Part shown: in pieces, positions 8,995 through 18,360 of the stretch
Layout of the letters: each line of letters begins with the position of its first letter
Numbering within the stretch: the stretch's first letter is position 1
Assembly: GCA_965224285.1 (NCBI GenBank)
Contig: OZ245043.1
Location: 4,836,001-4,900,000 of the forward strand
Reading direction: 5' to 3'
DNA length: 64,000 bases
DNA from: JAJCYK01 sp965224285
GTDB taxonomy: Bacteria > Bacteroidota > Bacteroidia > Cytophagales > Cyclobacteriaceae
The notes under the pieces: generated by a model
Told to the model about the DNA's origin: nothing
The model's database searches: none
The model's input: the letters and a program-made list of their open reading frames with translations, nothing else
Program-made: the position numbers and the translations under genes

Positions 8995-11900
8995 TCACTC
9001 TTTAGTTTTCGCTTTTGCAAATTCTGATGGCAACACCCCAAACTGCTTCTTAAAGCACTCGGTAAAATAGGAGGGATTTTTAAAGCCACATTCATAGGCT
9101 ATTTGGGCGATATTGTCGTAATCCTGTTCCATCAACATCCTGGAATACTTTAAGCGATAGGTGCGAATAAAATCGGTAGCGGTTTGACCGGTTAATGCTT
9201 TCAGTTTACGGTGCAATTGGGACCGGCTCATGCCGATTTCCCTGGCAAATTCTTCTATGGTATAATCAGCATCTGATCGGTGTTGGTCTACTATTTGTGT
9301 GACCCGTTTCAGAAATCGGTCGTCCAAAGAATTGATGGGTCCTACAGTTGGATAAATGGAATGCGTACTGCGATATTGTGCTGCAAGTAATTTCCGGTTT
9401 TCAATAAGGTTCCGTACCCTAACCCGCAACTCGAGGGGACTAAACGGTTTAGTAATATAATCATCAGCTCCGGTTTCCAGTCCTTTGATTTTAGCTTCTT
9501 CACCCGCTCGGGCCGTAAGCAAAACAACTGGGATATGAGAGGTCCTTTCATCGGCCTTTATCTGTCGGCATAGTTCATATCCATCCATTTCAGGCATCAT
9601 TACATCACTGATGATCACCTCGGGGATTTCTGCCAATGCTATTTCCAGACCGCCGTCACCGTTGTCTGCTTCTTCAAGATGATAATATTCACCCAGGATT
9701 TCTCTCAGATACAACCGCATATCCTGATTGTCTTCTACAATCAACACCAGAGGGAGGTTTTCCTGTGAGTATTTCTCATCCGAGCCATTTGAATCCTTTA
9801 GGGGCCAGATTTCCAATAGGCTGGTATCGGTAACGTGATAGCTTTGGCGTATTACCATCTCACCATCAGATAAGTGCGAGCTTCCTAGAGGAATATGAAC
9901 TATAAACGAGGTATGTACCCCTGGAGCACTCTTCACAAGGATATTCCCGTGGTGGAGTTCCACCAGTTCCTTGGTTAGTGCAAGGCCGATACCCGTACCT
10001 TCCCGGAGCCGGGTGTTGGAATGGCCCGATTGGTAAAAGCGATCGAATACGAAAGGGATTTTATTGGCCTCGATTCCCTGACCGGTATCTTCAACACAGA
10101 TTTCTAATACTCCTGCACCCCGGTCTACTTCAGGATTAAAATCACCAGTGTTTAACTTAACCACTATAGACCCTTTTTCTGGAGTAAACTTGAAGGCATT
10201 GCTCAGCAAGTTGATAATCACTTTTTCCATCAAGTCAGGATCAATGTAGCAGGTAATCACTTCCCGGTTACTTTGAAAGGTATAACTAATTTGCCGGCTT
10301 TTGGCTGCTGATTCGAAACCAGAGAAGAGGGTGCGGGTAAATTGGACCATCTCTTCCTGTGAAGCCTGCAAGTTGACTCCCCCGGCATCCAGTTTGCTAA
10401 AATCCAATAGCTGATTGATCAGATTTAGCAACCTTTTACTATTTCGCAGCATAACTGCCATGACCTCCCGGGTATTCCCATTAAATGAATCCTCATACAT
10501 TTGTTCTAAAGGCCCCAGAATCAGGGTCAATGGAGTCCTGAACTCATGAGAAATATTGGTAAAAAATCGAGTTTTTAGTTGATCCAATTCCTTTACTTTT
10601 TTCAATTCCAAGTGTTCTAACTGAAGTTTTGTTTTCAAGCGTTCGCGACGAACCAATTGGCTTCGCCAAACCAGCAGCATACAGCCAAAAGCAGCCATAT
10701 ATAGGGAATAAGCCCACCAAGTTTTCCAGGGAGGCGGAAGCACGTTGATCTGCATAGTAGCTTCTTCTGGATTCCAGTCACCATTCAAATTGCCGACCCT
10801 TACTTTAAGTTGGTAGCTGCCTGGATCAAGATTGGTGTAGGTTGCGGATCTACTGGTACCTACATTTCTCCATTCTTCATCGTAACCATCGAGTTTATAA
10901 GAATAAATAGTTTGAGTGGGTTGAAAACTCAAAGAGGCATACTCAAGGGTAAATACATTCTGCTTATGGCTTAATGAAATTTCATCGGTATCCAGAATAT
11001 TTGAATGAAGAACGGAGTTTTTACCAACCGGTAAATCCTTACCGAACAGTAGGAAACTGGTGAAAAGTGGTTGAGGAGGTATGGCTGGGATCTCTATACT
11101 ATCCGGGTGGAAAGCAATCATGCCTCTGGAGCTACCCAGGTAAATTTTACCGTCCGAAGTTTGAGCCAATGGCTTTATATAGTGTTTTAGATTTTCGTTG
11201 ATCAAGCCAAAATTGATCATCTCGAGGGTCTCAGGATTAAAGCGGATGATTCCTTCATTGGAACCGATCCAGATCATATCGTTGTGGTCTCTAAGCAAAC
11301 CACCCCGGCAGTCATCGGTCATAAAACCTCTCTCGCGATTGAATCTAGTAATTTGATCAGTTTTAGGATCGTATTTGATCAGGCCATCTTTCATAGTGGC
11401 TACCCACAGTGCCCCATTCTTGTCTTCGCAAATTCCGCTCATCATACCCGAAATTTTGGAGATTACCAACCCCGATCCCTTTTCGATAAATTTCAAACCC
11501 TGAGACCAGTCGGCAATCCATAAGTTTCCGCTTTGGTCCTCCTGGAATCTTGGATAGATAAGGCTGGTTTCGTAAAATAGCGATTCACCGGTTTTGATAT
11601 CCTGTTCCACTAGCCTTTTTTCTTCCTGAAACCAATAGTCACTCCTGGTATCCTGAAAAATCAAGGATGGTTTTGGACTGAATTTCATAGTTTCTGGATT
11701 TAGCCTTACTGACCCGGCCTGGGTATTGATCCAAATCCATCCATCCTGGGCCTGCACTAAGCCCATGATTTTGTCGTTGGGAATTATGGGACCGCTGCTA
11801 CGAAGTATTGTATTGCTCACAACAGCCCCGTTTTGGTCTAATTTTAGCCAGTTGACCCCTCCACCATCGGTGGTCACCCAAAGGTCACCCTGTTTATCCT

Positions 11901-13002
11901 CATACACACCTGTGACCAGATTACTGCTTAGGCTATTTGGATCAGAGGGATTATGATAATAGCGCTTCAAATAGGCTTGTCCGCTGTTTAAAATGCTAAG
12001 TCCGGTATTATAGCTGCCTACCCACAGATTATTTTGGTGGTCCAGGTAAATACTGATCAAATTATCATCAGAAAGCGCCCCGTTTAAAATCGGGTCATAG
12101 CGGTAGGTATAAATGCTTGTGGAATTAGGTTCCAACAGGAGCAACCCCGACCCGTCGGTAATGGCCCAAATGTTATGCCTTTCATCCTGAATTATATCAT
12201 AAACAGCTACTGAAAATTCATTGTAAGCGCCATATATGGTAGCCTGTTCATAAAAATCAACAAAGGACTGGTTTTTGGGATCGAATAGCCATACTCCAGC
12301 TTGAAAAGTGCTGATCCAAAATCTTCCCAGGTGGTCTTGGCAAACACTCCTTATTTGATCAGTTAGTTCAGGAGGTGCGGGAAATATGCTAAAATGACCA
12401 GTTTCATCATGATACAAGTTGAGTCCGGTGCTGGTGGCTACCCATAGTTGGTTGGTTCGGTCCTCCAGGATTTCCCTCACTCTACCGGGGGCTAATGATC
12501 CATTAGCATTTGCAGATCTTTGAATTACCCGGAAACTGGAATCCGATGGTTGAAATTGATATAACTCATCCCCTCCAATCCATATACGGCGCTGTGAATC
12601 TTCGAAAATTGAGTGGAAAATGTTCATCGTGTTATCGGGTGAAGTAAGGAATCTGGTAAAGATTTCTTGTTCCCTGTTATACAAGCTGACCCCGTTCCAA
12701 GTACCTATCCAAAGATTATGGTTGGAGTCTTCGCGGATGACGCTGATCGAGTTGTTACTTAAGGTGAGCGGGTTATCTGATACGCTTTCATAAGTCTTAA
12801 AGTTATAACCGTCATAGCGACTTATACCTTCGCCTAAGCTGCCAATCCACATAAAGCCCAAATGGTCTTGGTATATGGCGCTGACGGAATTACTGGGTAA
12901 CCCTTGCTCTACCGTGAGATAATTAAAATGGAGATTAGGCTGACTAAAGCTGTTAAGCCAAATGCCAGCCAGAAAGTAAATAAAGACAGTGGTCAGTTTC
13001 AT
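8995..13002 (-). CDS. Hybrid two-component system regulator (sensor kinase, receiver and AraC output in one chain)
   Basis: About 1335 residues from the ATG at 13002, chosen because it opens a signal peptide (MKLTTVFIYFLAG...); the longer frame from 13065 adds 21 unlikely residues. Domains in order: about 13 periplasmic beta-propeller repeats with the Reg_prop signature (DHLGFMWIGS, DSNHNLWIGTWNG) to about residue 650, a Y_Y_Y domain, one membrane span (WWAYSLYMAAFGCMLLVW), HisKA with the phospho-His in NISHEFRTPL, HATPase_c with a DTGQGIE box, a receiver with the phospho-Asp in ISDVMMPEMDG, and an AraC-type double helix-turn-helix (ARE, SRSQLHRKLKALTGQT). Such regulators normally sense an oligosaccharide and switch on nearby genes. 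Here the nearest genes are two retropepsins rather than a SusCD pair, which is odd. Confidence 0.95.
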   Translation of the reverse strand: MKLTTVFIYFLAGIWLNSFSQPNLHFNYLTVEQGLPSNSVSAIYQDHLGFMWIGSLGEGISRYDGYNFKTYESVSDNPLTLSNNSISVIREDSNHNLWIGTWNGVSLYNREQEIFTRFLTSPDNTMNIFHSIFEDSQRRIWIGGDELYQFQPSDSSFRVIQRSANANGSLAPGRVREILEDRTNQLWVATSTGLNLYHDETGHFSIFPAPPELTDQIRSVCQDHLGRFWISTFQAGVWLFDPKNQSFVDFYEQATIYGAYNEFSVAVYDIIQDERHNIWAITDGSGLLLLEPNSTSIYTYRYDPILNGALSDDNLISIYLDHQNNLWVGSYNTGLSILNSGQAYLKRYYHNPSDPNSLSSNLVTGVYEDKQGDLWVTTDGGGVNWLKLDQNGAVVSNTILRSSGPIIPNDKIMGLVQAQDGWIWINTQAGSVRLNPETMKFSPKPSLIFQDTRSDYWFQEEKRLVEQDIKTGESLFYETSLIYPRFQEDQSGNLWIADWSQGLKFIEKGSGLVISKISGMMSGICEDKNGALWVATMKDGLIKYDPKTDQITRFNRERGFMTDDCRGGLLRDHNDMIWIGSNEGIIRFNPETLEMINFGLINENLKHYIKPLAQTSDGKIYLGSSRGMIAFHPDSIEIPAIPPQPLFTSFLLFGKDLPVGKNSVLHSNILDTDEISLSHKQNVFTLEYASLSFQPTQTIYSYKLDGYDEEWRNVGTSRSATYTNLDPGSYQLKVRVGNLNGDWNPEEATMQINVLPPPWKTWWAYSLYMAAFGCMLLVWRSQLVRRERLKTKLQLEHLELKKVKELDQLKTRFFTNISHEFRTPLTLILGPLEQMYEDSFNGNTREVMAVMLRNSKRLLNLINQLLDFSKLDAGGVNLQASQEEMVQFTRTLFSGFESAAKSRQISYTFQSNREVITCYIDPDLMEKVIINLLSNAFKFTPEKGSIVVKLNTGDFNPEVDRGAGVLEICVEDTGQGIEANKIPFVFDRFYQSGHSNTRLREGTGIGLALTKELVELHHGNILVKSAPGVHTSFIVHIPLGSSHLSDGEMVIRQSYHVTDTSLLEIWPLKDSNGSDEKYSQENLPLVLIVEDNQDMRLYLREILGEYYHLEEADNGDGGLEIALAEIPEVIISDVMMPEMDGYELCRQIKADERTSHIPVVLLTARAGEEAKIKGLETGADDYITKPFSPLELRVRVRNLIENRKLLAAQYRSTHSIYPTVGPINSLDDRFLKRVTQIVDQHRSDADYTIEEFAREIGMSRSQLHRKLKALTGQTATDFIRTYRLKYSRMLMEQDYDNIAQIAYECGFKNPSYFTECFKKQFGVLPSEFAKAKTKE

Positions 13003-13165
13003 GCCATACCGGTAAGTTGTTGGGCAGGCCAGGAGGCAGATATTACAATAAATACCCTTTCTCAATATTTACTCAATATACCGACAGAAGTCCTTTAATA
13101 CTATCGCGTAGGTTGCAAAAAGTATCAGCGAGGTTGTAGAGGTGAGACAGGAAGAGTTATCCAAT

Positions 13166-13196
13166 AAAAAATCCGGGGGACTCTACACCCCCGGAT
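13166..13196 (-). terminator. Rho-independent terminator after protease copy 2
   Basis: On the minus strand a perfect 9-bp stem ATCCGGGGG / CCCCCGGAT with an 8-base loop is followed by a run of T. It ends the second retropepsin gene and separates it from the hybrid regulator, which therefore should have its own promoter. Confidence 0.85.
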
Positions 13197-13331
13197 AAAC
13201 CAATTAGAAAACCGGCCAGTTTCTAAAATTCACTGAGGAAAAGTGCACATAAACTGCTGGTTTCTCTACCTTGCTTGTGTCAAAAAATGCCATAAATGTA
13301 GCATTTGATACTTTCACTGGATCAATTAACC

Positions 13332-13820
13332 TTAAGTACCAAGCGTCAGCTTTTTATTCCAATAATCAATCTCAAAGCTATATCTACGCATCAGGTCCAT
13401 ACCCATGATTCCGGTAATGATAATTCCGGTACTATTTGAAATAGATTCTACGATGGTCGATAGGTCAGTGGCATAGTATAAGGCCTGCAAGGATTGTTGT
13501 CCGATTTGCAACTCTACTTGTGATGCTTCAAACAGAGGCTGTCTGCCTCCGGAAGCCCCAATGATGGATTTAGAAACTCTTTTTTTATGAGAGAATTGGA
13601 AAACAGCCGCCTGGTGCAGGTGTAGTAGCGACACATCCGATCCTGAATCCAGTATAAAATAGGCGGTTTTTCCATTGAGGGTCACTTTGACTATGGGCAC
13701 TTTTTCTAAACTGATAATTTTTGTGCTGTTGGTATTCACCATAGGATCGGTGAGTGCGGCCTTTGCGCTTGAGGACATGACCACACAAGCCATTAATAAA
13801 ATGATAAGGTGAGCTTTCAT
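13332..13820 (-). CDS. Secreted retropepsin-like aspartic protease (copy 2)
   Basis: A 162-residue paralogue of the protein at 8185-8739, with a signal peptide over about residues 1-21. The catalytic site is DSGSD at residues 58-62 (TAYFILDSGSD), so the usual Thr of DTG is Ser, as accepted in several viral and bacterial aspartic proteases. The partner motif near the C-terminus reads IITGIMGMDLMRRY. The two copies share order, size and flanking but are well diverged. It ends in its own terminator and carries the shared 17-bp upstream motif. A substrate cannot be inferred; processing of an envelope protein under control of the intervening regulator is possible. Confidence 0.83.
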   Translation of the reverse strand: MKAHLIILLMACVVMSSSAKAALTDPMVNTNSTKIISLEKVPIVKVTLNGKTAYFILDSGSDVSLLHLHQAAVFQFSHKKRVSKSIIGASGGRQPLFEASQVELQIGQQSLQALYYATDLSTIVESISNSTGIIITGIMGMDLMRRYSFEIDYWNKKLTLGT

Positions 13821-13935
13821 GACTTCTAGGTTTATTAGTATGGCTAAACTAGATTATCTTTGGCCAACATTCTACCAGCCCGGTGTCAATAAGTACAGTT
13901 TTTGGAGCCTGGATTTAGGAGTGGTCTAAGGAAGG

Positions 13936-13952
13936 TGCCAGAGATGTGTCAT
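13936..13952 (-). promoter_or_regulatory. Shared 17-bp motif upstream of protease copy 2
   Basis: TGCCAGAGATGTGTCAT differs at one base from the motif at 8861-8877 and has the same orientation and nearly the same distance (116 versus 122 bp) to the start of its retropepsin gene. A further GTGTGTCAA lies close by, so the site may be part of a direct-repeat operator. Confidence 0.5.
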
Positions 13953-14051
13953 TTTAGGAGCCCGGTGTGTCAAAAGGCCAGAATTGGACTGTATAGTCCA
14001 ATCCACTACCAGGTTTCAATCAACTGCCACCTGGCAGTGGTGAAAATCTGA

Positions 14052-14276
14052 TTATTCAATTCTTAAAGATTCTATTGGATTAGCCAAAGCAGCGCGTACA
14101 ATTTGAAAAACTTACTGTTAACAGTGTAATTAGTAGCGTCCCGAGCGCAGCAGTTGCAAAGGTCCACTAGGATATATTGATACTATATTGATAATTTTGC
14201 ATCCATCCATCGGGAAAATGATAAGCCACAGAATAGTTATTTTTATTTCGTTGTTGTCCGGTTAGTTAATTGTGGG
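14052..14276 (-). pseudogene. Remnant of a MacB/FtsX-type ABC transporter permease, C-terminal end
   Basis: Reading the minus strand, this gap contains the last roughly 55 residues of a MacB-like permease of the kind common in Cytophagales. It shows a Tyr/Ile-rich stretch leading to an in-frame TAG where a Trp is expected, then WTFATAALGTLLITLLTVSF (the last membrane helix), a one-base insertion in a T run, and the typical ending IVRAALANPIESLRIE followed by TAA at 14052-14054. One stop and one frameshift within 60 codons, plus the complete loss of the N-terminal 700 or so residues, mark a decayed gene. It lies downstream of the M56-amidase gene. Confidence 0.75.
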
Positions 14277-14303
14277 CGAAGTAAATGATTGAGAGAGATT
14301 GCC

Positions 14304-15776
14304 TTATTCCAGACTGCTGATTTCCAAAATGCTGGCAGCCAATTTCTTGGCCAAATTCTGTTGACTGTTTTTGTTGGAAAGAAGCTCCAGATCCTGATTG
14401 TTTGAGATAAATCCCAGTTCCAGCAATACTGCTGCACAATCTACTCCCTTAAGAACAGTGAAGTCAGCTGTTTTGACCAATGGATAATTGCCCGATTGAT
14501 CTAAGCTTTTTGCAAACAGCTGGCAGTACTTTTGTGACAGGTTGCTTTTACTGTTTAATTCCGAATAATATATTTCCATACCCCGCTGGGAAGTATTCTC
14601 ATTGTTATTGATATGAAGTGAAACAAATAGATTTGCTCCTTTGGCATTGGCTAGGTCAGTTCTCTCGGATAAGGTCTTGTTTACATCTGTACTACGAGTG
14701 AGCAGGATATTCACCCTAGAATCAGAAAGCTGGTTTTCGATTTCCTTCGATATGTCCAGTACCAGGTTCTTTTCCAGGATACCCTGGTGCTGATTTTTTG
14801 CCCCTTCATCAAAACCTCCATGACCAGGATCTATTACCACTGTGAAGTTAGTAGGATCAGATATTGCCAATTCGCTTGTGGGTTTGTTGATAAACGAAAA
14901 TGCAGCCACACCGATCAGCAGGAGTATAGCTGACAGGATTAGTTTGTTTGCAAATTTGAGATTTGAGGATTTCTGTGTACTCATCATGATAATTCTGTTT
15001 TTTATTAAAAAATAGTTAAAGCCACTTACCGGCAGTGAGGAGCTTGGGCGGTTTAGAAACCTGATCAATTGCTCGGAGTACCTCTCAATCGGCGTCCCGC
15101 TGAGCAATACCTGATGATCAGCATAGAATTCGTGGTTGGCTTTGATCAGGAAACGGTAAATCCAAACAAATGGATTAAACCAGTAGAATATTAAAATAAA
15201 CTCCGCAACAAGTACATCCATTGTATGGTTGGTCTTGACATGGGCGTTTTCATGACGAATTATTTCAGGGTCAATCAAATTTTGGTAGTAATCCTTACGA
15301 TTCACAAAAATAAATTTCCCAAAGCAAAATGGATCGGTTTTAAAAGGTACTAAGATCAAAAGAGTGGTATCTACTATTAGTTTTTCGGATTGTTTAATTA
15401 ACCGTTGAATGGAGCGTAGATTCCTTATATAGCGAATGGCCATTATAGAGACACCCAGTGCATAAATGATCAGCAGGATGTGAGAGAGTGACCATCTTGG
15501 GGTTTCGCGGTAAAAATTTTGATTTTGGATCAAGTTTAGGCTGGATTTCTGAAATGAGGAGATTCCCTTTGTGACTAAATTCAAATGACTTTGATCTAGG
15601 TAGGTAGACGGATCTGGAACCGTGAACTTTAAGGTCGGTATGATCAAAGAACCGATCAGGCTAAGCAGTAAATAATACCTGTTAAATACAAATCGTTTGT
15701 CCTTGCGTAGGAATAAATAAACCCCAATAAACGCCAGTTGGCATAGGCAACATTTTATGATGAATCCCAGAATCAT
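14304..15776 (-). CDS. M56 (BlaR1-type) membrane metallopeptidase fused to N-acetylmuramoyl-L-alanine amidase
   Basis: 490 residues with two joined parts. The N-terminal half is a BlaR1-type M56 peptidase: membrane segments near residues 1-22, 33-50, 97-115 and 187-210, zinc motif HENAH at 175-179, and a third ligand in NHEFYAD near 216. A further membrane span at about 278-296 leads to a periplasmic Amidase_3 domain with DPGHGG (316-321), Glu about 335, SLHIN (His about 388) and a catalytic ELGF near the end, so all expected zinc and catalytic residues appear present. In classical BlaR1 the outer domain binds beta-lactam; here it is an apparently active wall amidase. It overlaps the upstream BlaI-type gene by 4 bases (ATGA), so the two are translationally coupled. 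Confidence 0.9.
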   Translation of the reverse strand: MILGFIIKCCLCQLAFIGVYLFLRKDKRFVFNRYYLLLSLIGSLIIPTLKFTVPDPSTYLDQSHLNLVTKGISSFQKSSLNLIQNQNFYRETPRWSLSHILLIIYALGVSIMAIRYIRNLRSIQRLIKQSEKLIVDTTLLILVPFKTDPFCFGKFIFVNRKDYYQNLIDPEIIRHENAHVKTNHTMDVLVAEFILIFYWFNPFVWIYRFLIKANHEFYADHQVLLSGTPIERYSEQLIRFLNRPSSSLPVSGFNYFLIKNRIIMMSTQKSSNLKFANKLILSAILLLIGVAAFSFINKPTSELAISDPTNFTVVIDPGHGGFDEGAKNQHQGILEKNLVLDISKEIENQLSDSRVNILLTRSTDVNKTLSERTDLANAKGANLFVSLHINNNENTSQRGMEIYYSELNSKSNLSQKYCQLFAKSLDQSGNYPLVKTADFTVLKGVDCAAVLLELGFISNNQDLELLSNKNSQQNLAKKLAASILEISSLE

Positions 15777-16147
15777 TTTTTTATCTGCCTAATGCGTTGA
15801 TCAATAATGTTTTTCAATTCTTCCAGTTGCTCTAATGACAGATCAGTTTTGGAAGTGAAAAATGAGGCAAACTGAGCGGTGGAGTGGTTGAAGAAGTTAT
15901 CAATCAATTGGTTTAAATGGTTTTTAAAATATTTGGCCTTATCGAGTTTTGGGAAATACTCTCTCACCTTACCTCGCTGAACGAAATCGACATATCCTTT
16001 GTCCACCATACGCTTTAATATAGTGGCGATAGTGGTGTAAGCCGGTCTGGGTTCGGAAAACTCATTCACGAGATCCTTCATATAGGCCCTTTCTAATTTC
16101 CATAAATGCTTGATAAGTTGCTCTTCGGTTTTAGTTAGCTTCACCAT
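15773..16147 (-). CDS. BlaI/MecI/CopY family transcriptional repressor
   Basis: A 124-residue winged-helix repressor. The family pattern is clear: KLTKTEEQLIKHLWKLE at the start, AYTTIATILKRMVDKGYV as recognition and wing region, then a C-terminal dimerisation helix containing FFNHSTAQFASFF. In BlaI/MecI the repressor is cut when the cognate M56 sensor is activated; the partner is encoded immediately downstream with a 4-base overlap. A perfect TACTACA-AA-TGTAGTA operator lies 21-36 bases upstream of its start, so autoregulation of the two-gene unit is very likely. Confidence 0.93.
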   Translation of the reverse strand: MVKLTKTEEQLIKHLWKLERAYMKDLVNEFSEPRPAYTTIATILKRMVDKGYVDFVQRGKVREYFPKLDKAKYFKNHLNQLIDNFFNHSTAQFASFFTSKTDLSLEQLEELKNIIDQRIRQIKK

Positions 16148-16167
16148 TACTAATTACATAGTTTAAT

Positions 16168-16183
16168 TACTACAAATGTAGTA
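16168..16183. promoter_or_regulatory. BlaI/MecI-type operator
   Basis: A perfect inverted repeat TACTACA-AA-TGTAGTA lies just upstream of the BlaI-type gene. It has the TACA/TGTA core known from staphylococcal bla and mec operators. An imperfect half (ATTACATAG) lies between it and the start codon. Confidence 0.8.
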
Positions 16184-16341
16184 TTATAAAATGAATAACG
16201 AAGCAATTACCAGATTATTTTAAATGTATAATCACTCCCGTCCATTAGTTCATGTAGGCAAAGGATAGCTGTAGTTATGATTCGGTCTTGAAAGTAACCA
16301 GGGAATCTAATCGCAAGCAAAGCCGGTTTCTTGGTTATAAC

Positions 16342-17901
16342 CTACCTATTAAAAAACTTCAACCCATCTATAAACGCTTTAGAAATTACCGTCAGGTGAT
16401 TGTCATTTGGATAGTAAACCGTTTCCAGATTATTCATAGATTTGTTTTTAAGTGCTCTGCTTAACTTCATAGTATCTTTATCGTTATCATCTATGATGCC
16501 GCTGGCAACAAATCCATTAACATCAATATGTTTTCTACTTTCCTTCAGCTTCCTTAATACCGCTTTATCTCGCCAAATAGCCGGGCTTGAGATGATCAGA
16601 TTGGTAAAAGGGATGGTATCTTTTGTTAATAAATAAGTCAGGAATAGTCCCCCAAAGCTGTGTCCCACTATGGTGGTATTTGACCAGCTTACTGAATACA
16701 ACTCCAACATAGGAAGTAGTTGGGTTTCTATCATCTTATAAAAATTCTCGGCATTTCCAGATTCAATATTCTTTAACTTGTGGGGAAGAAAATCCAAACC
16801 TCGATTATTGCCTCTGCCGATAATGGTAGTACCATATCCTATGCCTACCATGGCACTTTCTGGTAGCCCGCCATTTCTCATGGCTTTTTTGGCGCTATGC
16901 AATAGCTCGGTGAAGTTAAAGTCGCTATCAAGGATAAGCGTTAAAGGTAGTATGCCAGAAGGATTCTCTTCAGGCATGTAAATTAAGATCTCATATTGAC
17001 GGGAAGTATTTGGATCTGTTAATTTCTCAATGATTATGTCAGTGCGGTCGATTTCATTTTTTGAATTACTCAGAAGAGGACATTCCCACTCCCCTCGGTT
17101 GTGCCGATTTTCAAAAATGAAGGCAATCCCTTCAGAAAACCCTTTATATAGATCATCGTATCGCAACATCGATGAGAAATTTGATATCTGTAAGGAGTTC
17201 AACTTAGCAGCATGATTCTCAAATTCCGTCTTTAGGGTAGTGAACCTCGACTGGTTCACTTTAGGATTTTTGACTAATTTAATCTTGCTGGTCCCTGAAC
17301 TTAAATAGATCCCCGTTTCGGCTTTATCATCTAGGTTGAGGTTATAGAGATTCTCACTGAACGCTAGCACCGGGCTGCAAATAACATAATTGGCAAATTT
17401 CGGAGCATCCTGATTTAAGGTCCAAACCAAAAACAGGGCACTGTAATGGTGACCCACAATAGATACCCTCGATTCGTCTACTGCATAGTTATGACAGAGG
17501 GTAGGGATCAGTTCAGTTTCTAATACCTGTCTAAATGCTTCGGCCATTCCGGCGTTGGGAAAACCCTCCATTGCATGTGGGGTGAAGTCTCTAATATAAC
17601 TGTTGTCATGGAACGGGCCGGGAACACTCCCAATTCCAACGATAATATGATCATCGTAATCCATACTATGAATTGAGTCGTATAGGTTTACAAAGGTTCG
17701 ATGGTAGTAATTAGCTTCCAATAGCAGAATCACCGGATATTTCCTTTGCGAGTTATAATTAGTTGGAGTGCTTAAGTATAATTGGTAGATGCTACCGTTG
17801 ATGTTTGATTCCAGCGTAAGGATTTCAAGTGTGTCTTTAGTATTGCCAAATAATAAATTGACTACAGAACAGAATGCGATCAAGAGTAGGAGTTTCTTCA
17901 T
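16342..17901 (-). CDS. Secreted tandem esterase with a degenerate first domain
   Basis: 519 residues with a signal peptide (about 1-20) and two alpha/beta-hydrolase domains of the putative esterase (EstD/Fes-like) type, so the gene arose by internal duplication. Domain 2 (about 285-519) has an intact elbow IVGHSFGGLF with Ser about 415 and a C-terminal His in NDNHLTV. Domain 1 (about 25-270) aligns at the same place as IVGHHYSALF, with His at 152 where the nucleophile should be, so it is probably inactive. Substrates for this family include ferric-siderophore esters, acetylated sugars and feruloyl esters; none can be chosen here. No close partner gene is seen. Confidence 0.85.
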   Translation of the reverse strand: MKKLLLLIAFCSVVNLLFGNTKDTLEILTLESNINGSIYQLYLSTPTNYNSQRKYPVILLLEANYYHRTFVNLYDSIHSMDYDDHIIVGIGSVPGPFHDNSYIRDFTPHAMEGFPNAGMAEAFRQVLETELIPTLCHNYAVDESRVSIVGHHYSALFLVWTLNQDAPKFANYVICSPVLAFSENLYNLNLDDKAETGIYLSSGTSKIKLVKNPKVNQSRFTTLKTEFENHAAKLNSLQISNFSSMLRYDDLYKGFSEGIAFIFENRHNRGEWECPLLSNSKNEIDRTDIIIEKLTDPNTSRQYEILIYMPEENPSGILPLTLILDSDFNFTELLHSAKKAMRNGGLPESAMVGIGYGTTIIGRGNNRGLDFLPHKLKNIESGNAENFYKMIETQLLPMLELYSVSWSNTTIVGHSFGGLFLTYLLTKDTIPFTNLIISSPAIWRDKAVLRKLKESRKHIDVNGFVASGIIDDNDKDTMKLSRALKNKSMNNLETVYYPNDNHLTVISKAFIDGLKFFNR

Positions 17902-18360
17902 AAGAGGTAGAGCCTAGCATAAATTGGAAAGTTTCTGATCATACAAGTGCATAACTAGATTATCAGGTTCAACGGTTCAACTATTTAACAAGAACCGTCA
18001 AACAAAAGGAAATTAAAGATCAATTGGATAAATTAAGTCATCAACTCCTACTTATTAAATGGATATTTTCATGTCTACTATGGATGCTTATAGCCTCAAG
18101 CTTCCCGGTAGGTGGCGCTGATAGTACCTACTAAAGTTAAAAATTTCAACCTGCCCTGTGATGACCTGCAGGAGTTTGAAACCAAAATCAGATCACTATC
18201 AAATTCATTACGAATCACCGATTGCGGACTTCAATACACACCCAATGGACAACTGGGCTTGTTCCGCTTCCTGGGAGAGCGCACTTTCCTCTTTTAAAAA
18301 AAGAGAAGAGCTGATCTTGTCCAGGGTCCACACTATTCAAATTTCAGGGCAATATAAACA
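17902..18360. other. Intergenic region with two overlapping unexplained short frames
   Basis: Plus-strand frames at 18112-18297 and 18158-18364 overlap in different phases; the second ends as HTIQISGQYKH and runs 4 bases into the end of the phosphorylase gene. Their sequence is not low-complexity and could be the tail of a frameshifted gene, but I recognise no family. Nothing else is visible in the A/T-rich first half. Confidence 0.35.

Noticed and set aside
13066..13165. Third copy of the 17-bp protease motif before the hybrid regulator
   Set aside because: I looked for it and found no match better than chance.
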